A stretch of DNA of 5,210 bases, taken from NCBI GenBank assembly GCA_020631315.1, contig JAHDHM010000174.1:2123-7332 (forward strand), given 5' to 3'. Origin of the DNA: Acidimicrobiales bacterium. GTDB lineage: Bacteria; Actinomycetota; Acidimicrobiia; Acidimicrobiales; Poriferisodaliceae. How positions within the stretch are numbered: the first letter of the stretch is position 1; each line of letters opens with the position of its first letter. The translations under genes were made by a program, and so were the position numbers. Under the pieces are notes generated by a model. That model worked only from the letters and a program-made list of their open reading frames with translations. It made no database searches and was not told the DNA's origin. Positions 1 through 5,207 of the stretch are shown here, piece by piece.

Positions 1-1118
1 CGAAGCGTGAGCAGGCGCTGCGGGGCGGGCAGGTCCGTGCGTTCGTCGTGGGGCTGTTGGGTGCGTTGGTGGTCGGTGCCGCGCTGTTGCAGCTGACGGG
101 TCATGACCCGATCGAGGTGTACCGGGAGATGTTCGACTCGGCGCTCGGGTCGCGCCGTGGCTGGTCCGCGACGCTGACGCGTGCCGTGCCGCTCGGGCTG
201 GCCGGTCTGGCGGTCGCCGTGGCCGGGTCGATGGGCATGTGGAACATCGGTGCCGAGGGCCAGATCATCGCCGGCGCCATCGCCGGCGCGTGGGTGGCCC
301 GCATCGGTCCCGACCTTCCGGGTCCGGTGTTGATCCCGGCGATGCTGATCGGTGCGGTGGTCGGCGGTGGTCTGCTGGCGCTCGGGCCGGCGATCGCCCG
401 GTCGCAGCTCGGCGTCAACGAGATCATCACCACGCTGATGCTGAACGAGGTCGCGATCCGTGTCGTGCGTTACCTGGTCAACGGGCCGTGGAAGGACCCG
501 GCGGGCAACGGCTTCCCGGTCGCTCCTGAGCTGCCCGATCAGTCGGCGCTGCCCGACCTGTTCGAGCGGGCGAACATCGGCGTGTTGATCGCTGCGGTGG
601 TCGTCATCGGCGTCGGTGTCTACGCGTCTCGGTCGGCGTGGGGCTATGAGCTCAAGGTGGCCGGCGCATCGGCGCGGACCGCCGAGTACGTCGGCATCTC
701 GTTGAAGGCGAAGCTGCTCACGGTCCTGGTGTTGTCGGGAGCCATCGCGGGTCTGGCCGGTGGCATCGAGTTGACCGGCTCGTCGACGCGTCTGGTCGAA
801 GGCGTGGCCAACGGGTACGGCTTCGCCGGCATCATCGTCGCTGCGTTGGCGTTGATGCGGCCGTCGGGCGTCGCCGTGGTCGCCGTCGCGTTCGGCGCCG
901 TGCAGATCGGTGGCGAGTCGATCCGCACCCAGGGCGTGCCCGACTCGATCTCGAACATCCTGCAGGCCCTCATCCTGTTCGGTGCGCTCGTCGCCGCGGT
1001 CTGGGGCAACTACCGACTCGTCCGGCCGTCGTCGGGCGCCGGTGGTTCGGGCGACCCTGACGACGCTGCCGCCGACGTGCCCGCCGTGGTCGGCTCGGGC
1101 GGGGAGGTGGCGTCGTGA
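1..1118 (+). CDS. ABC transporter permease, nucleoside-type (YufP/NupB-like), 5' truncated by window edge
   Basis: This is a membrane subunit of an ABC importer of the BPD_transp_2 family, the type that takes up nucleosides with a Bmp-family lipoprotein. The frame is open to the left edge, and the residues before the GTG at 48 (KREQALRGGQVRAFV, from base 3) read as a normal cytoplasmic lead into the first membrane helix. The true start is therefore probably upstream, and 48 is not convincing as a start. Counting from the codon at 48, hydrophobic segments lie near residues 1-17, 47-64, 72-86, 92-113, 176-193, 222-241, 258-286 and 303-320. Family motifs seen are NIGAEGQ (66-72) and NEIITTLMLN (124-133). 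A polar loop at about 193-220 (SRSAWGYELKVAG...) fits the region that contacts the ATPase. The C-terminal tail is Gly/Ser/Asp-rich. It overlaps the next permease by 4 bases, so the two are probably translationally coupled and form a heterodimer. The nucleoside substrate is inferred from family resemblance; another small substrate is possible. Confidence 0.88.
   Translation, partial: KREQALRGGQVRAFVVGLLGALVVGAALLQLTGHDPIEVYREMFDSALGSRRGWSATLTRAVPLGLAGLAVAVAGSMGMWNIGAEGQIIAGAIAGAWVARIGPDLPGPVLIPAMLIGAVVGGGLLALGPAIARSQLGVNEIITTLMLNEVAIRVVRYLVNGPWKDPAGNGFPVAPELPDQSALPDLFERANIGVLIAAVVVIGVGVYASRSAWGYELKVAGASARTAEYVGISLKAKLLTVLVLSGAIAGLAGGIELTGSSTRLVEGVANGYGFAGIIVAALALMRPSGVAVVAVAFGAVQIGGESIRTQGVPDSISNILQALILFGALVAAVWGNYRLVRPSSGAGGSGDPDDAAADVPAVVGSGGEVAS
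1101..1110 (+). promoter_or_regulatory. Ribosome binding site for the second permease
   Basis: A strong Shine-Dalgarno sequence, GGAGGTG at 1103-1109, lies inside the 3' end of the first permease gene. Its GGAGG core is 7 nt before the GTG at 1115. It fixes that GTG as the start and shows that the second subunit can recruit ribosomes itself as well as through the GTGA overlap. Confidence 0.75.
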
Positions 1119-2050
1119 ACGAGATCACGCTCATCGGCCTGATCGTCTCCGTCATCGAGTTCGCCACGCTGCTGTACCTCGCCGCGCTGGGCGAGACCAT
1201 CTCCGAACGGGCCGGTGTCCTGAACCTCGGCGTCGAGGGCATGATGGCCTTCGGCGGCATGTCGGCGTTCTGGGTCGGCGTCGAGACCGGCAACCCGTGG
1301 CTGGCACTGCTCGTCGGTGCACTCGTCGCCGGTGTGTTCGCCATGATCCACGGCCTGGTCGCGGTGGTGCTCGGAGCCGATCAGGTCGTGTCCGGTCTGG
1401 CGTTGACCATCCTCGGCTTGGCGCTCGCCGCGTTCTTGGGCGAGGACCTCGTGATCGAGGCGCCGCGTGCGAAGTTCGAGGCGCTCGACCTCGGTCCACT
1501 CACCGATCTGCGCTTCATCGGCGACACGTTGTTCTCGATGAGCGCCATCAGCTGGCTGGCACTCGCGCTCGGCGCGCTGACGGCATGGGTGTTCGCGAGG
1601 ACGAGGCTCGGTCTGGAGCTGCGAGCGGTCGGAGAGAGTGCCGCGACGGCCGATGCGGCCGGTGCAAACGTCCTGCGCCTACGGCTCGGCGCAGTGTTCG
1701 TCGGCGGCCTCTTCGCCGGCGCGTCGGGTGCCTACCTGACGCTCGGGTTGGCTCCGGGCTGGAGCGAAGGCACCACGGCCGGTCGAGGCTGGATCGCCGT
1801 GGCGCTCGTGATCTTCGGTGCGTGGCGTCCGGGTCGCGTGCTCGCCGGTGCGGTGTTGTTCGGCGGCCTGATCGCGCTGGAGCCGCGGCTGCAGACGTTC
1901 GGTGTCGAGATCAGCCCGATCCTGCTCAGCATGCTGCCGTACCTGCTGACGATCGCGGTGCTGGTGATGTTGTCCGTCAGGACCCGTCACCGCCCGAGCG
2001 TCGCCCCTGCCGGCATCGGCCGCCCCTACCGGCGAGAAGAGCGGGGTTGA
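1115..2050 (+). CDS. ABC transporter permease, nucleoside-type (YufQ/NupC-like)
   Basis: This is the second membrane subunit of the same importer, 311 residues, a usual length for the family. The start is GTG inside the GTGA overlap with the upstream gene, backed by a good Shine-Dalgarno sequence. The motif GVLNLGVEGMM (residues 34-44) is the counterpart of NIGAEGQ in the partner and is typical of YufQ-type permeases. Hydrophobic segments lie near residues 3-26, 40-58, 62-86, 90-109, 143-161, 190-212, 222-240, 243-258 and 268-287. The loop at 162-186 (RTRLGLELRAVGESAATADAAGANV) fits the ATPase-coupling loop. The short tail after the last helix is basic, as expected for a cytoplasmic end. The stop codon directly abuts the stop of rpiB on the other strand. 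The ATPase and binding-protein genes are not in the window. Substrate is by family only; guanosine and other nucleosides are known for B. subtilis NupNOPQ. Confidence 0.9.
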   Translation: MNEITLIGLIVSVIEFATLLYLAALGETISERAGVLNLGVEGMMAFGGMSAFWVGVETGNPWLALLVGALVAGVFAMIHGLVAVVLGADQVVSGLALTILGLALAAFLGEDLVIEAPRAKFEALDLGPLTDLRFIGDTLFSMSAISWLALALGALTAWVFARTRLGLELRAVGESAATADAAGANVLRLRLGAVFVGGLFAGASGAYLTLGLAPGWSEGTTAGRGWIAVALVIFGAWRPGRVLAGAVLFGGLIALEPRLQTFGVEISPILLSMLPYLLTIAVLVMLSVRTRHRPSVAPAGIGRPYRREERG

Positions 2051-2060
2051 TCAGCTGATC
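2049..2060. repeat. 12-bp perfect palindrome at the convergent gene junction
   Basis: GATCAGCTGATC reads the same on both strands. It covers the last two bases of the permease stop codon, the rpiB stop codon and two rpiB codons. The left half, TGATCA at 2048-2053, is the two stop codons back to back. There is no loop and no T-run, so it is not a standard terminator. The palindrome may be a by-product of facing TGA codons plus the rpiB C-terminal codons. Confidence 0.6.
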
Positions 2061-2485
2061 TCGTCGATGAGGTCGATGCGGCGCTGGTGGCGGTCGCCTT
2101 CGAACTCGGTTGCGAGCCAGACGGCGACGATCTCCTCGGCCATGTGGGGGGCGACGACGCGGCCGCCCATGGAGAGCACGTTGGCGTTGTTGTGCAGGCG
2201 TGACATGCGTGCCATCCAGACGTCGTGGCACAGGGCGGCGCGCACGCCGTGGACCTTGTTGGCCGCGATCTGTTCGCCCTGGCCCGAACCGCCCATCACG
2301 ATGCCTCGGTCGGCCTCGCCGCCGACGACGGCGCGGCCGACGGCGGCGCAGATCGGCGGGTAATCGCACGACTCGGTCGAGTCGGTGCCGAAGTCGATGA
2401 CCTCGTGGCCGAGTCCGGTGAGGTGTTCGACGAGGTGGGACTTCAGGTCGTAGCCGGCGTGATCGGAGCCGATGGCGATGCGCAT
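2051..2485 (-). CDS. rpiB: Ribose-5-phosphate isomerase B (actinobacterial Glu-base type)
   Basis: A cytoplasmic enzyme interconverting ribose 5-phosphate and ribulose 5-phosphate in the non-oxidative pentose phosphate pathway; 144 residues, normal for LacAB/RpiB proteins. The start is set by the typical N-terminus MRIAIGSDHAG; a GTG 24 bases upstream (2509) adds eight atypical residues and lies beyond the predicted promoter. Visible sites: D8-H9 (substrate), Y42, the phosphate loop GGSGQGE (65-71), IAANK (73-77), H98-N99-N100, GGR (107-109), and R132...RR (135-136). The E. coli-type catalytic Cys (CGTG) is replaced by Gly (GGSG), and E71 occupies the place of the catalytic Glu known in M. 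tuberculosis RpiB. No Shine-Dalgarno sequence precedes the ATG, which sits 8 nt after a -10 box, so the mRNA is probably leaderless. It is divergent from DUF3151 and convergent with the permease genes, with no gap at the shared stops. Confidence 0.95.
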   Translation of the reverse strand: MRIAIGSDHAGYDLKSHLVEHLTGLGHEVIDFGTDSTESCDYPPICAAVGRAVVGGEADRGIVMGGSGQGEQIAANKVHGVRAALCHDVWMARMSRLHNNANVLSMGGRVVAPHMAEEIVAVWLATEFEGDRHQRRIDLIDEIS

Positions 2486-2493
2486 GGCCGGAG

Positions 2494-2499
2494 AAGGTA
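2494..2499 (-). promoter_or_regulatory. -10 box for rpiB (leaderless promoter)
   Basis: On the minus strand this reads TACCTT, fitting the actinobacterial TAnnnT form. It is 8 nt before the ATG of rpiB, and the A of that ATG is the first suitably placed A (the two bases before it are C). No convincing -35 is seen; ATGACG (plus 2515-2520) is a weak 4/6 match to TTGACA with only 15 nt spacing. The initiation point is inferred from spacing alone. Confidence 0.5.
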
Positions 2500-2504
2500 G
2501 TTCG

Positions 2505-2510
2505 TACACT
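2505..2510 (+). promoter_or_regulatory. -10 box for the DUF3151-mobA-rnd transcript
   Basis: TACACT fits TAnnnT and lies 8 nt before the ATG at 2519. The two bases before that ATG are T and C, so its A is a likely first base of the mRNA. No recognisable -35 is present; it would fall within the first codons of rpiB. The distance mirrors that of the facing rpiB promoter exactly. Confidence 0.5.
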
Positions 2511-2518
2511 CCACCGTC

Positions 2519-2542
2519 ATGAGCACCGGGAGCTTCACATGA
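2519..2542 (+). CDS. Possible leaderless 7-codon leader peptide (MSTGSFT) coupled to DUF3151
   Basis: The ATG at 2519 is 8 nt downstream of a -10 box and would be the 5' end of the mRNA. It opens a 7-codon reading frame, MSTGSFT, whose TGA (2540-2542) overlaps the DUF3151 ATG in a 4-base ATGA arrangement. The Shine-Dalgarno sequence for DUF3151 lies inside it. Leaderless short ORFs ahead of larger genes are documented in mycobacteria. The peptide has no Cys, Trp or other amino-acid run suggesting attenuation, so its role, if any, is likely to be loading ribosomes onto the next gene. It is too short for composition to prove coding; the case rests on placement. Confidence 0.35.
   Translation: MSTGSFT
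2528..2532 (+). promoter_or_regulatory. Ribosome binding site for DUF3151
   Basis: GGGAG lies 6 nt before the ATG at 2539 and decides that start, as no other ATG or GTG occurs in frame upstream as far as the promoter. It sits inside the 7-codon leader frame, so ribosomes finishing the leader would end exactly at the DUF3151 start. Confidence 0.55.
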
Positions 2543-2979
2543 GCAACGTCAGCCTCACTCCGTCGGGTCCGCCTGAGACCGTCATCGCCCCGGTACCGGC
2601 TGCCCAGTCCGACGCCCTGGCTGCTGCGTTGGCGCTGCCTGAGGGCGAGCGCCGTGCGGCGATCGCTGCGGTCGTGGCCCAGCATCCTCGGTACCTCGAC
2701 GCCTGGGCCGAGCTCGGCCGTCATGGCCGTGACGTGATCGAGCAGTACGCGGCGTTCCGTGTCGGCTATCACCGCGGCCTCGACACGCTGCGGGCGAACG
2801 GCTGGCGGGGGAGTGGCTACGTCCGTTGGGTGCACCCGTCGAACCACGGCTTCCTCCGGGCGCTCCTCGGACTGCAGCAGGCTGCTGCGGCGATCGGTGA
2901 GGCCGACGAGGACGAGCGGTGTCGTCAGTTCCTGATGCAGCTCGACCCGTCGGGTGTGCCCGAGAGCGAGCTCGCCTGA
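2539..2979 (+). CDS. DUF3151 family protein, function unknown
   Basis: A 146-residue soluble protein that I recognise as DUF3151, a family I know from actinobacteria and without an assigned function. The N-terminal 25 residues are Pro/Ala/Thr-rich and probably flexible. The rest looks all-helical: LAAALALPEGERRAAIAAVVAQHP (27-50), then YLDAWAELGRHG (52-63), then the conserved core YAAFRVGYHRGLDTLRANGWRGSG (70-93), the HPSNHGFLRALLGL segment (99-112), and a last helix ending ERCRQFLMQLDP (126-137). The spaced helices suggest a small TPR-like fold; this is inference. There is no signal peptide or membrane segment. The start is ATG with GGGAG 6 nt upstream, overlapped by a 7-codon leader frame. 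The gene is first in a probable operon with mobA-rhodanese (11 bp gap) and rnd. Confidence 0.85.
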   Translation: MSNVSLTPSGPPETVIAPVPAAQSDALAAALALPEGERRAAIAAVVAQHPRYLDAWAELGRHGRDVIEQYAAFRVGYHRGLDTLRANGWRGSGYVRWVHPSNHGFLRALLGLQQAAAAIGEADEDERCRQFLMQLDPSGVPESELA

Positions 2980-2990
2980 CGTCCTCGACC

Positions 2991-3950
2991 ATGTCCGGCG
3001 TGTCGGGGACGTCCGGATCGGTCTTGGGTGTCGTGCTGGCGGGTGGTGCGTCGCGCCGTATGGGGCGCGACAAGGCGAGTCTCGAGATCGACGGCACGCC
3101 GATGTTGGTGCGCGTCGCTGACGCATTGCGCGCTGCAGGGGCGGCCGAGGTCGTGGTCGCAGGTGCCAGCGACGGAGCTCGCTCGGTGGCAGCGGAGTTC
3201 GGACTCCGGGTGGTGGAGGAGCCGGCTCCGGGTGCGGGTCCGGTGTCGGGCATCTCGGCTGGTCTCCGTGCCGCTGTGGCGTCCGATTGCCCCGCAGCGC
3301 TGATCGTCGCGTGTGACCTTCCGTCACTCGATGCGAGGGGCCTGGCGTCACTCACCGCCCGTCTGGAGAGCGGGCGCGCCGAGACCGATCCGGTCGACGT
3401 CGTGGTTGCTCGGGGCGCCGACGGCATCGAACCCCTCGTCGCTGCGTGGAGCGTCAGCGCAGCCTCGACGGTCGACGACGCGTTGGCGGGAGGCGGAGGA
3501 TCGGTCCGATCCGTGCTGGACCGGTTGGTGGTGCTTGCCCACGACGGCTTGCCGCCGACCTCGTTCATCAACCTCAACACGCCGGAAGATGCGAGTACTC
3601 TGGCCGTTTCCGTCCATGTTGGAGCTGTGATGTCCATTCCCGAGATCTCCGTCGACGAGCTTGCCGAGCGGCTGGCCGCCGGTGCGCGCCTGGTCGACGT
3701 ACGCGAGGTCGACGAGTGGCTCGGTGCCCGGGTTCCGGGTGTCACGAACGTCGTGCTGGGCACCATTCCGGATCGTGTCGCCGAACTCGAGGGCGACGGC
3801 CCGTTGCACCTCATCTGCAAGGCCGGCGGTCGCAGCATGCAGGCCGCCGAGTTCCTCGCCGCCCAGGGCATGGACGTCGTGAACGTGGCTGGTGGGACGG
3901 ATGCCTGGATCAGCTCGGGTCGCGACGTCGACAGCGGACCCGCCTCGTGA
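2991..3950 (+). CDS. mobA: MobA molybdenum cofactor guanylyltransferase fused to a C-terminal rhodanese domain
   Basis: A 319-residue two-domain cytoplasmic protein. Residues 11 to about 200 are a MobA-type nucleotidyltransferase, which adds GMP from GTP to molybdopterin cofactor to give the guanine dinucleotide form. Visible are the loop LAGGASRRMGRDKASL (16-31), PGAGPVSGISAGL (80-92), the metal-binding Asp in CDLPSL (D109), and the closing FINLNTPED signature near residues 193-201. A linker of about 12 residues leads to a rhodanese domain from M214: LVDVREVDEW (234-243), the active-site loop CKAGGRS with C276, and the end motif GGTDAWISSGR (301-311). Rhodaneses carry sulfur as a Cys persulfide. 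The ATG at 2991 is chosen because it is 11 bp after the DUF3151 stop and the ORF has no conserved sequence further upstream; no Shine-Dalgarno sequence is seen, and a GTG at 3000 is an alternative. MobA alone is usually about 190-200 residues, so the fusion is clearly extended. It overlaps rnd by 4 bases. Confidence 0.88.
   Translation: MSGVSGTSGSVLGVVLAGGASRRMGRDKASLEIDGTPMLVRVADALRAAGAAEVVVAGASDGARSVAAEFGLRVVEEPAPGAGPVSGISAGLRAAVASDCPAALIVACDLPSLDARGLASLTARLESGRAETDPVDVVVARGADGIEPLVAAWSVSAASTVDDALAGGGGSVRSVLDRLVVLAHDGLPPTSFINLNTPEDASTLAVSVHVGAVMSIPEISVDELAERLAAGARLVDVREVDEWLGARVPGVTNVVLGTIPDRVAELEGDGPLHLICKAGGRSMQAAEFLAAQGMDVVNVAGGTDAWISSGRDVDSGPAS
3596..3632 (+). promoter_or_regulatory. 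Possible internal start site for a stand-alone rhodanese product
   Basis: The stretch encoding the linker between MobA and rhodanese contains TACTCT (3596-3601, TAnnnT form), a 4-codon frame MLEL from 3616 whose TGA (3628-3630) shares one base with an in-frame ATG at 3630, and GGAG at 3621-3624, 5 nt before that ATG. Translation from 3630 would give a complete 106-residue rhodanese beginning MSIPEISVDEL, a typical start for single-domain rhodaneses. This could be active or a relic of two separate genes. Confidence 0.4.
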
Positions 3951-5131
3951 ATCAACCGTCCAAGCGGACACCGCAGATCGACTATCGCTGGATCGAGACC
4001 GCAGCCCAGCTCGACGAGGTCATCGACGAGATCAGCGCTGCGCCACGTTTCGCGCTCGACACCGAGTTTCACCGCGAGCGGACCTACGACCCTCGTCTCG
4101 CTTTGTTGCAGCTCGCCTGGAACGACGGCAAGGACATCGTCCTCGTCGACCCGGTGGCCGTCGACGTCGCACCGCTCGCTCGTGCACTCACGAGTGCGGG
4201 TTCGGTGCTCATGCACGCCGCCCAGCAGGACCTCGAAGTCCTGCAGCGAGCCTGTGACACCGTGCCGTCGCACCTGTTCGACACCCAGATCGCCGCGGGG
4301 TTCGTCGGCCTCAGCAGCCCGTCGCTGTCGACGCTGGCCGACCGCTTCCTGAAGCTGCGGTTGCCCAAGGGTGACCGTCTCACGGACTGGTTCCAGCGCC
4401 CACTCAACGACGCACAGCGCAACTATGCGGCCTCCGACGTGGCCTACCTCGAGGAGATCCACGATCTCATCGTCGACGACCTGGAGTCCCGTCAGCGTCA
4501 CCAGTGGGCGCTCGCCGAGTGCGAGGTGCTCCGGTCGAAGGACGTCACCGGCGGCGATCCGCTGATGGCGTGGTTGAAGATCAAGGAGACCCGTCACCTG
4601 CGTGGTACCGCTCGTGGTGTGGCCCGCGAAGTCGCTGCCTGGCGCGAGATGACGGCGCGTGAGACCGACCAGCCGGTCCGCTTCGTCCTGCCCGACCTCG
4701 GTCTCGTCGGCATCGCACAGAAAGCGCCGAAGACGGTCGACCAGCTGCGCTCCGTGCGCGGGCTCGACGGCCGCCATCTGCGTGACGGCTCTGCCCAGGG
4801 CATCCTCGACGCGGTCGCACGCGGCGCTGCCACTCCTGCATCGGAACTCGAAGTGCCGAGTACGGATGCGACCGCTGGTCTCGAGCGACGTCTGCGTCCG
4901 GCCGTGACGCTGGTGTCCGCGTGGATCAGCCAGCTGGCCCGTGACGAGGACCTCGACCCGGCGCTGCTCGCCACCCGATCGGACCTCGTCGACTACCTGC
5001 GCGGCGACAACGACGCCCGTCTGCGTGGTGGTTGGCGCCAGGATCTGGTCGGCAGCCGGATCACTGCGCTGGTCGACGGTGACGCTGCGCTGGCCTTCGA
5101 CGACGGCCGTCTGGTCCTGATCGACCGCTGA
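3947..5131 (+). CDS. rnd: Ribonuclease D with HRDC domain
   Basis: A 3'-to-5' exoribonuclease of the DEDDy family, which in other bacteria trims tRNA and other stable RNA precursors. It has 394 residues, slightly longer than E. coli RNase D (375). All catalytic residues are visible: D38 and E40 in FALDTEFHRE, D95 in HAAQQDLEVL, and Y160 and D164 in YAASDVAYL. LPKGDRLTDW (139-148) is also typical. The HRDC domain, a nucleic-acid-binding fold, spans about 213-290 (TRHLRGTARGVAREVAAWRE..., then SVRGLDGRHL). The C-terminal part (about 345-394, containing GGWRQDLVGSRI and ending DDGRLVLIDR) is a further segment I associate with actinobacterial RNase D. The GTG at 3947 is chosen because it forms a GTGA overlap with the mobA-rhodanese stop and no other start precedes the catalytic domain; the Shine-Dalgarno sequence is weak, suggesting coupling. 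It is the last gene of the + strand run. Confidence 0.94.
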   Translation: MNQPSKRTPQIDYRWIETAAQLDEVIDEISAAPRFALDTEFHRERTYDPRLALLQLAWNDGKDIVLVDPVAVDVAPLARALTSAGSVLMHAAQQDLEVLQRACDTVPSHLFDTQIAAGFVGLSSPSLSTLADRFLKLRLPKGDRLTDWFQRPLNDAQRNYAASDVAYLEEIHDLIVDDLESRQRHQWALAECEVLRSKDVTGGDPLMAWLKIKETRHLRGTARGVAREVAAWREMTARETDQPVRFVLPDLGLVGIAQKAPKTVDQLRSVRGLDGRHLRDGSAQGILDAVARGAATPASELEVPSTDATAGLERRLRPAVTLVSAWISQLARDEDLDPALLATRSDLVDYLRGDNDARLRGGWRQDLVGSRITALVDGDAALAFDDGRLVLIDR

Positions 5132-5141
5132 GTGACGAAGT

Positions 5142-5194
5142 TCGGCCTGATTTCGGGCACTTCTGCTCGTGAAGCGGAGCACGAAGTCGGCCGA
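5142..5194 (+). terminator. Imperfect hairpin after rnd, possible terminator
   Basis: TCGGCC (5142-5147) pairs with GGCCGA (5189-5194). Inside, ACTTCTGCTC (5159-5168) pairs with GAGCA-C-GAAGT (5177-5187) with one bulged C and an 8-nt loop. A large asymmetric bulge (5148-5158) separates the two stems. No T-run follows, so it is not a classical intrinsic terminator, though actinobacterial terminators often lack one. Part of the pairing arises from a near-repeat, ACGAAGTTCGGCC at 5135 and ACGAAGTCGGCC at 5181. Confidence 0.35.
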
Positions 5195-5198
5195 CATC

Positions 5199-5207
5199 TG
5201 CTATAAC
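5199..5207 (+). promoter_or_regulatory. Extended -10-like promoter element for a gene beyond the window
   Basis: TGCTATAAC matches the extended -10 form TGnTATAAT at all defined positions but the last. An AT-rich hexamer like this stands out in such GC-rich DNA. No -35 is evident, which extended -10 promoters often tolerate. The gene it would serve is outside the window. Confidence 0.4.

Noticed and set aside
2002..2033. A 13-base direct repeat, CGCCCCTGCCGGC and CGCCCCTACCGGC, near the end of the second permease gene.
   Set aside because: Copies are 19 bases apart and in different codon phases in a low-complexity tail; chance is likely in such GC-rich sequence.
910..2058. A 382-codon plus-strand frame overlapping both permeases.
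   Set aside because: It is almost entirely Arg, Ala, Pro and Ser, typical of an out-of-frame reading of GC-rich genes, and it conflicts with two well-supported permeases.
3446..3946. The rnd reading frame stays open about 500 bases upstream, inside the mobA-rhodanese gene.
   Set aside because: The upstream translation is Arg/Gly-rich shadow sequence with no domain, while the overlapping mobA-rhodanese frame has clear motifs. The GTG at 3947 in the GTGA overlap is the sensible start.
2582..5197. An 871-codon open frame on the minus strand, antisense to DUF3151, mobA-rhodanese and rnd.
   Set aside because: Its translation shows no recognisable domain and is rich in Arg, Thr, Ser, Asp and Ala, as expected from reading GC-rich coding DNA backwards. 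All three plus-strand genes have clear family motifs. Long antisense frames without stops are usual at this GC content.
5132..5206. A 24-codon frame starting GTG immediately after the rnd stop (MTKFGLISGTSAREAEHEVGRHLL).
   Set aside because: Codon endings are not biased to G/C as in the true genes, no ribosome site precedes it, and it coincides with the inverted repeats. Back-to-back TGAGTG could allow restart, but nothing else supports it.
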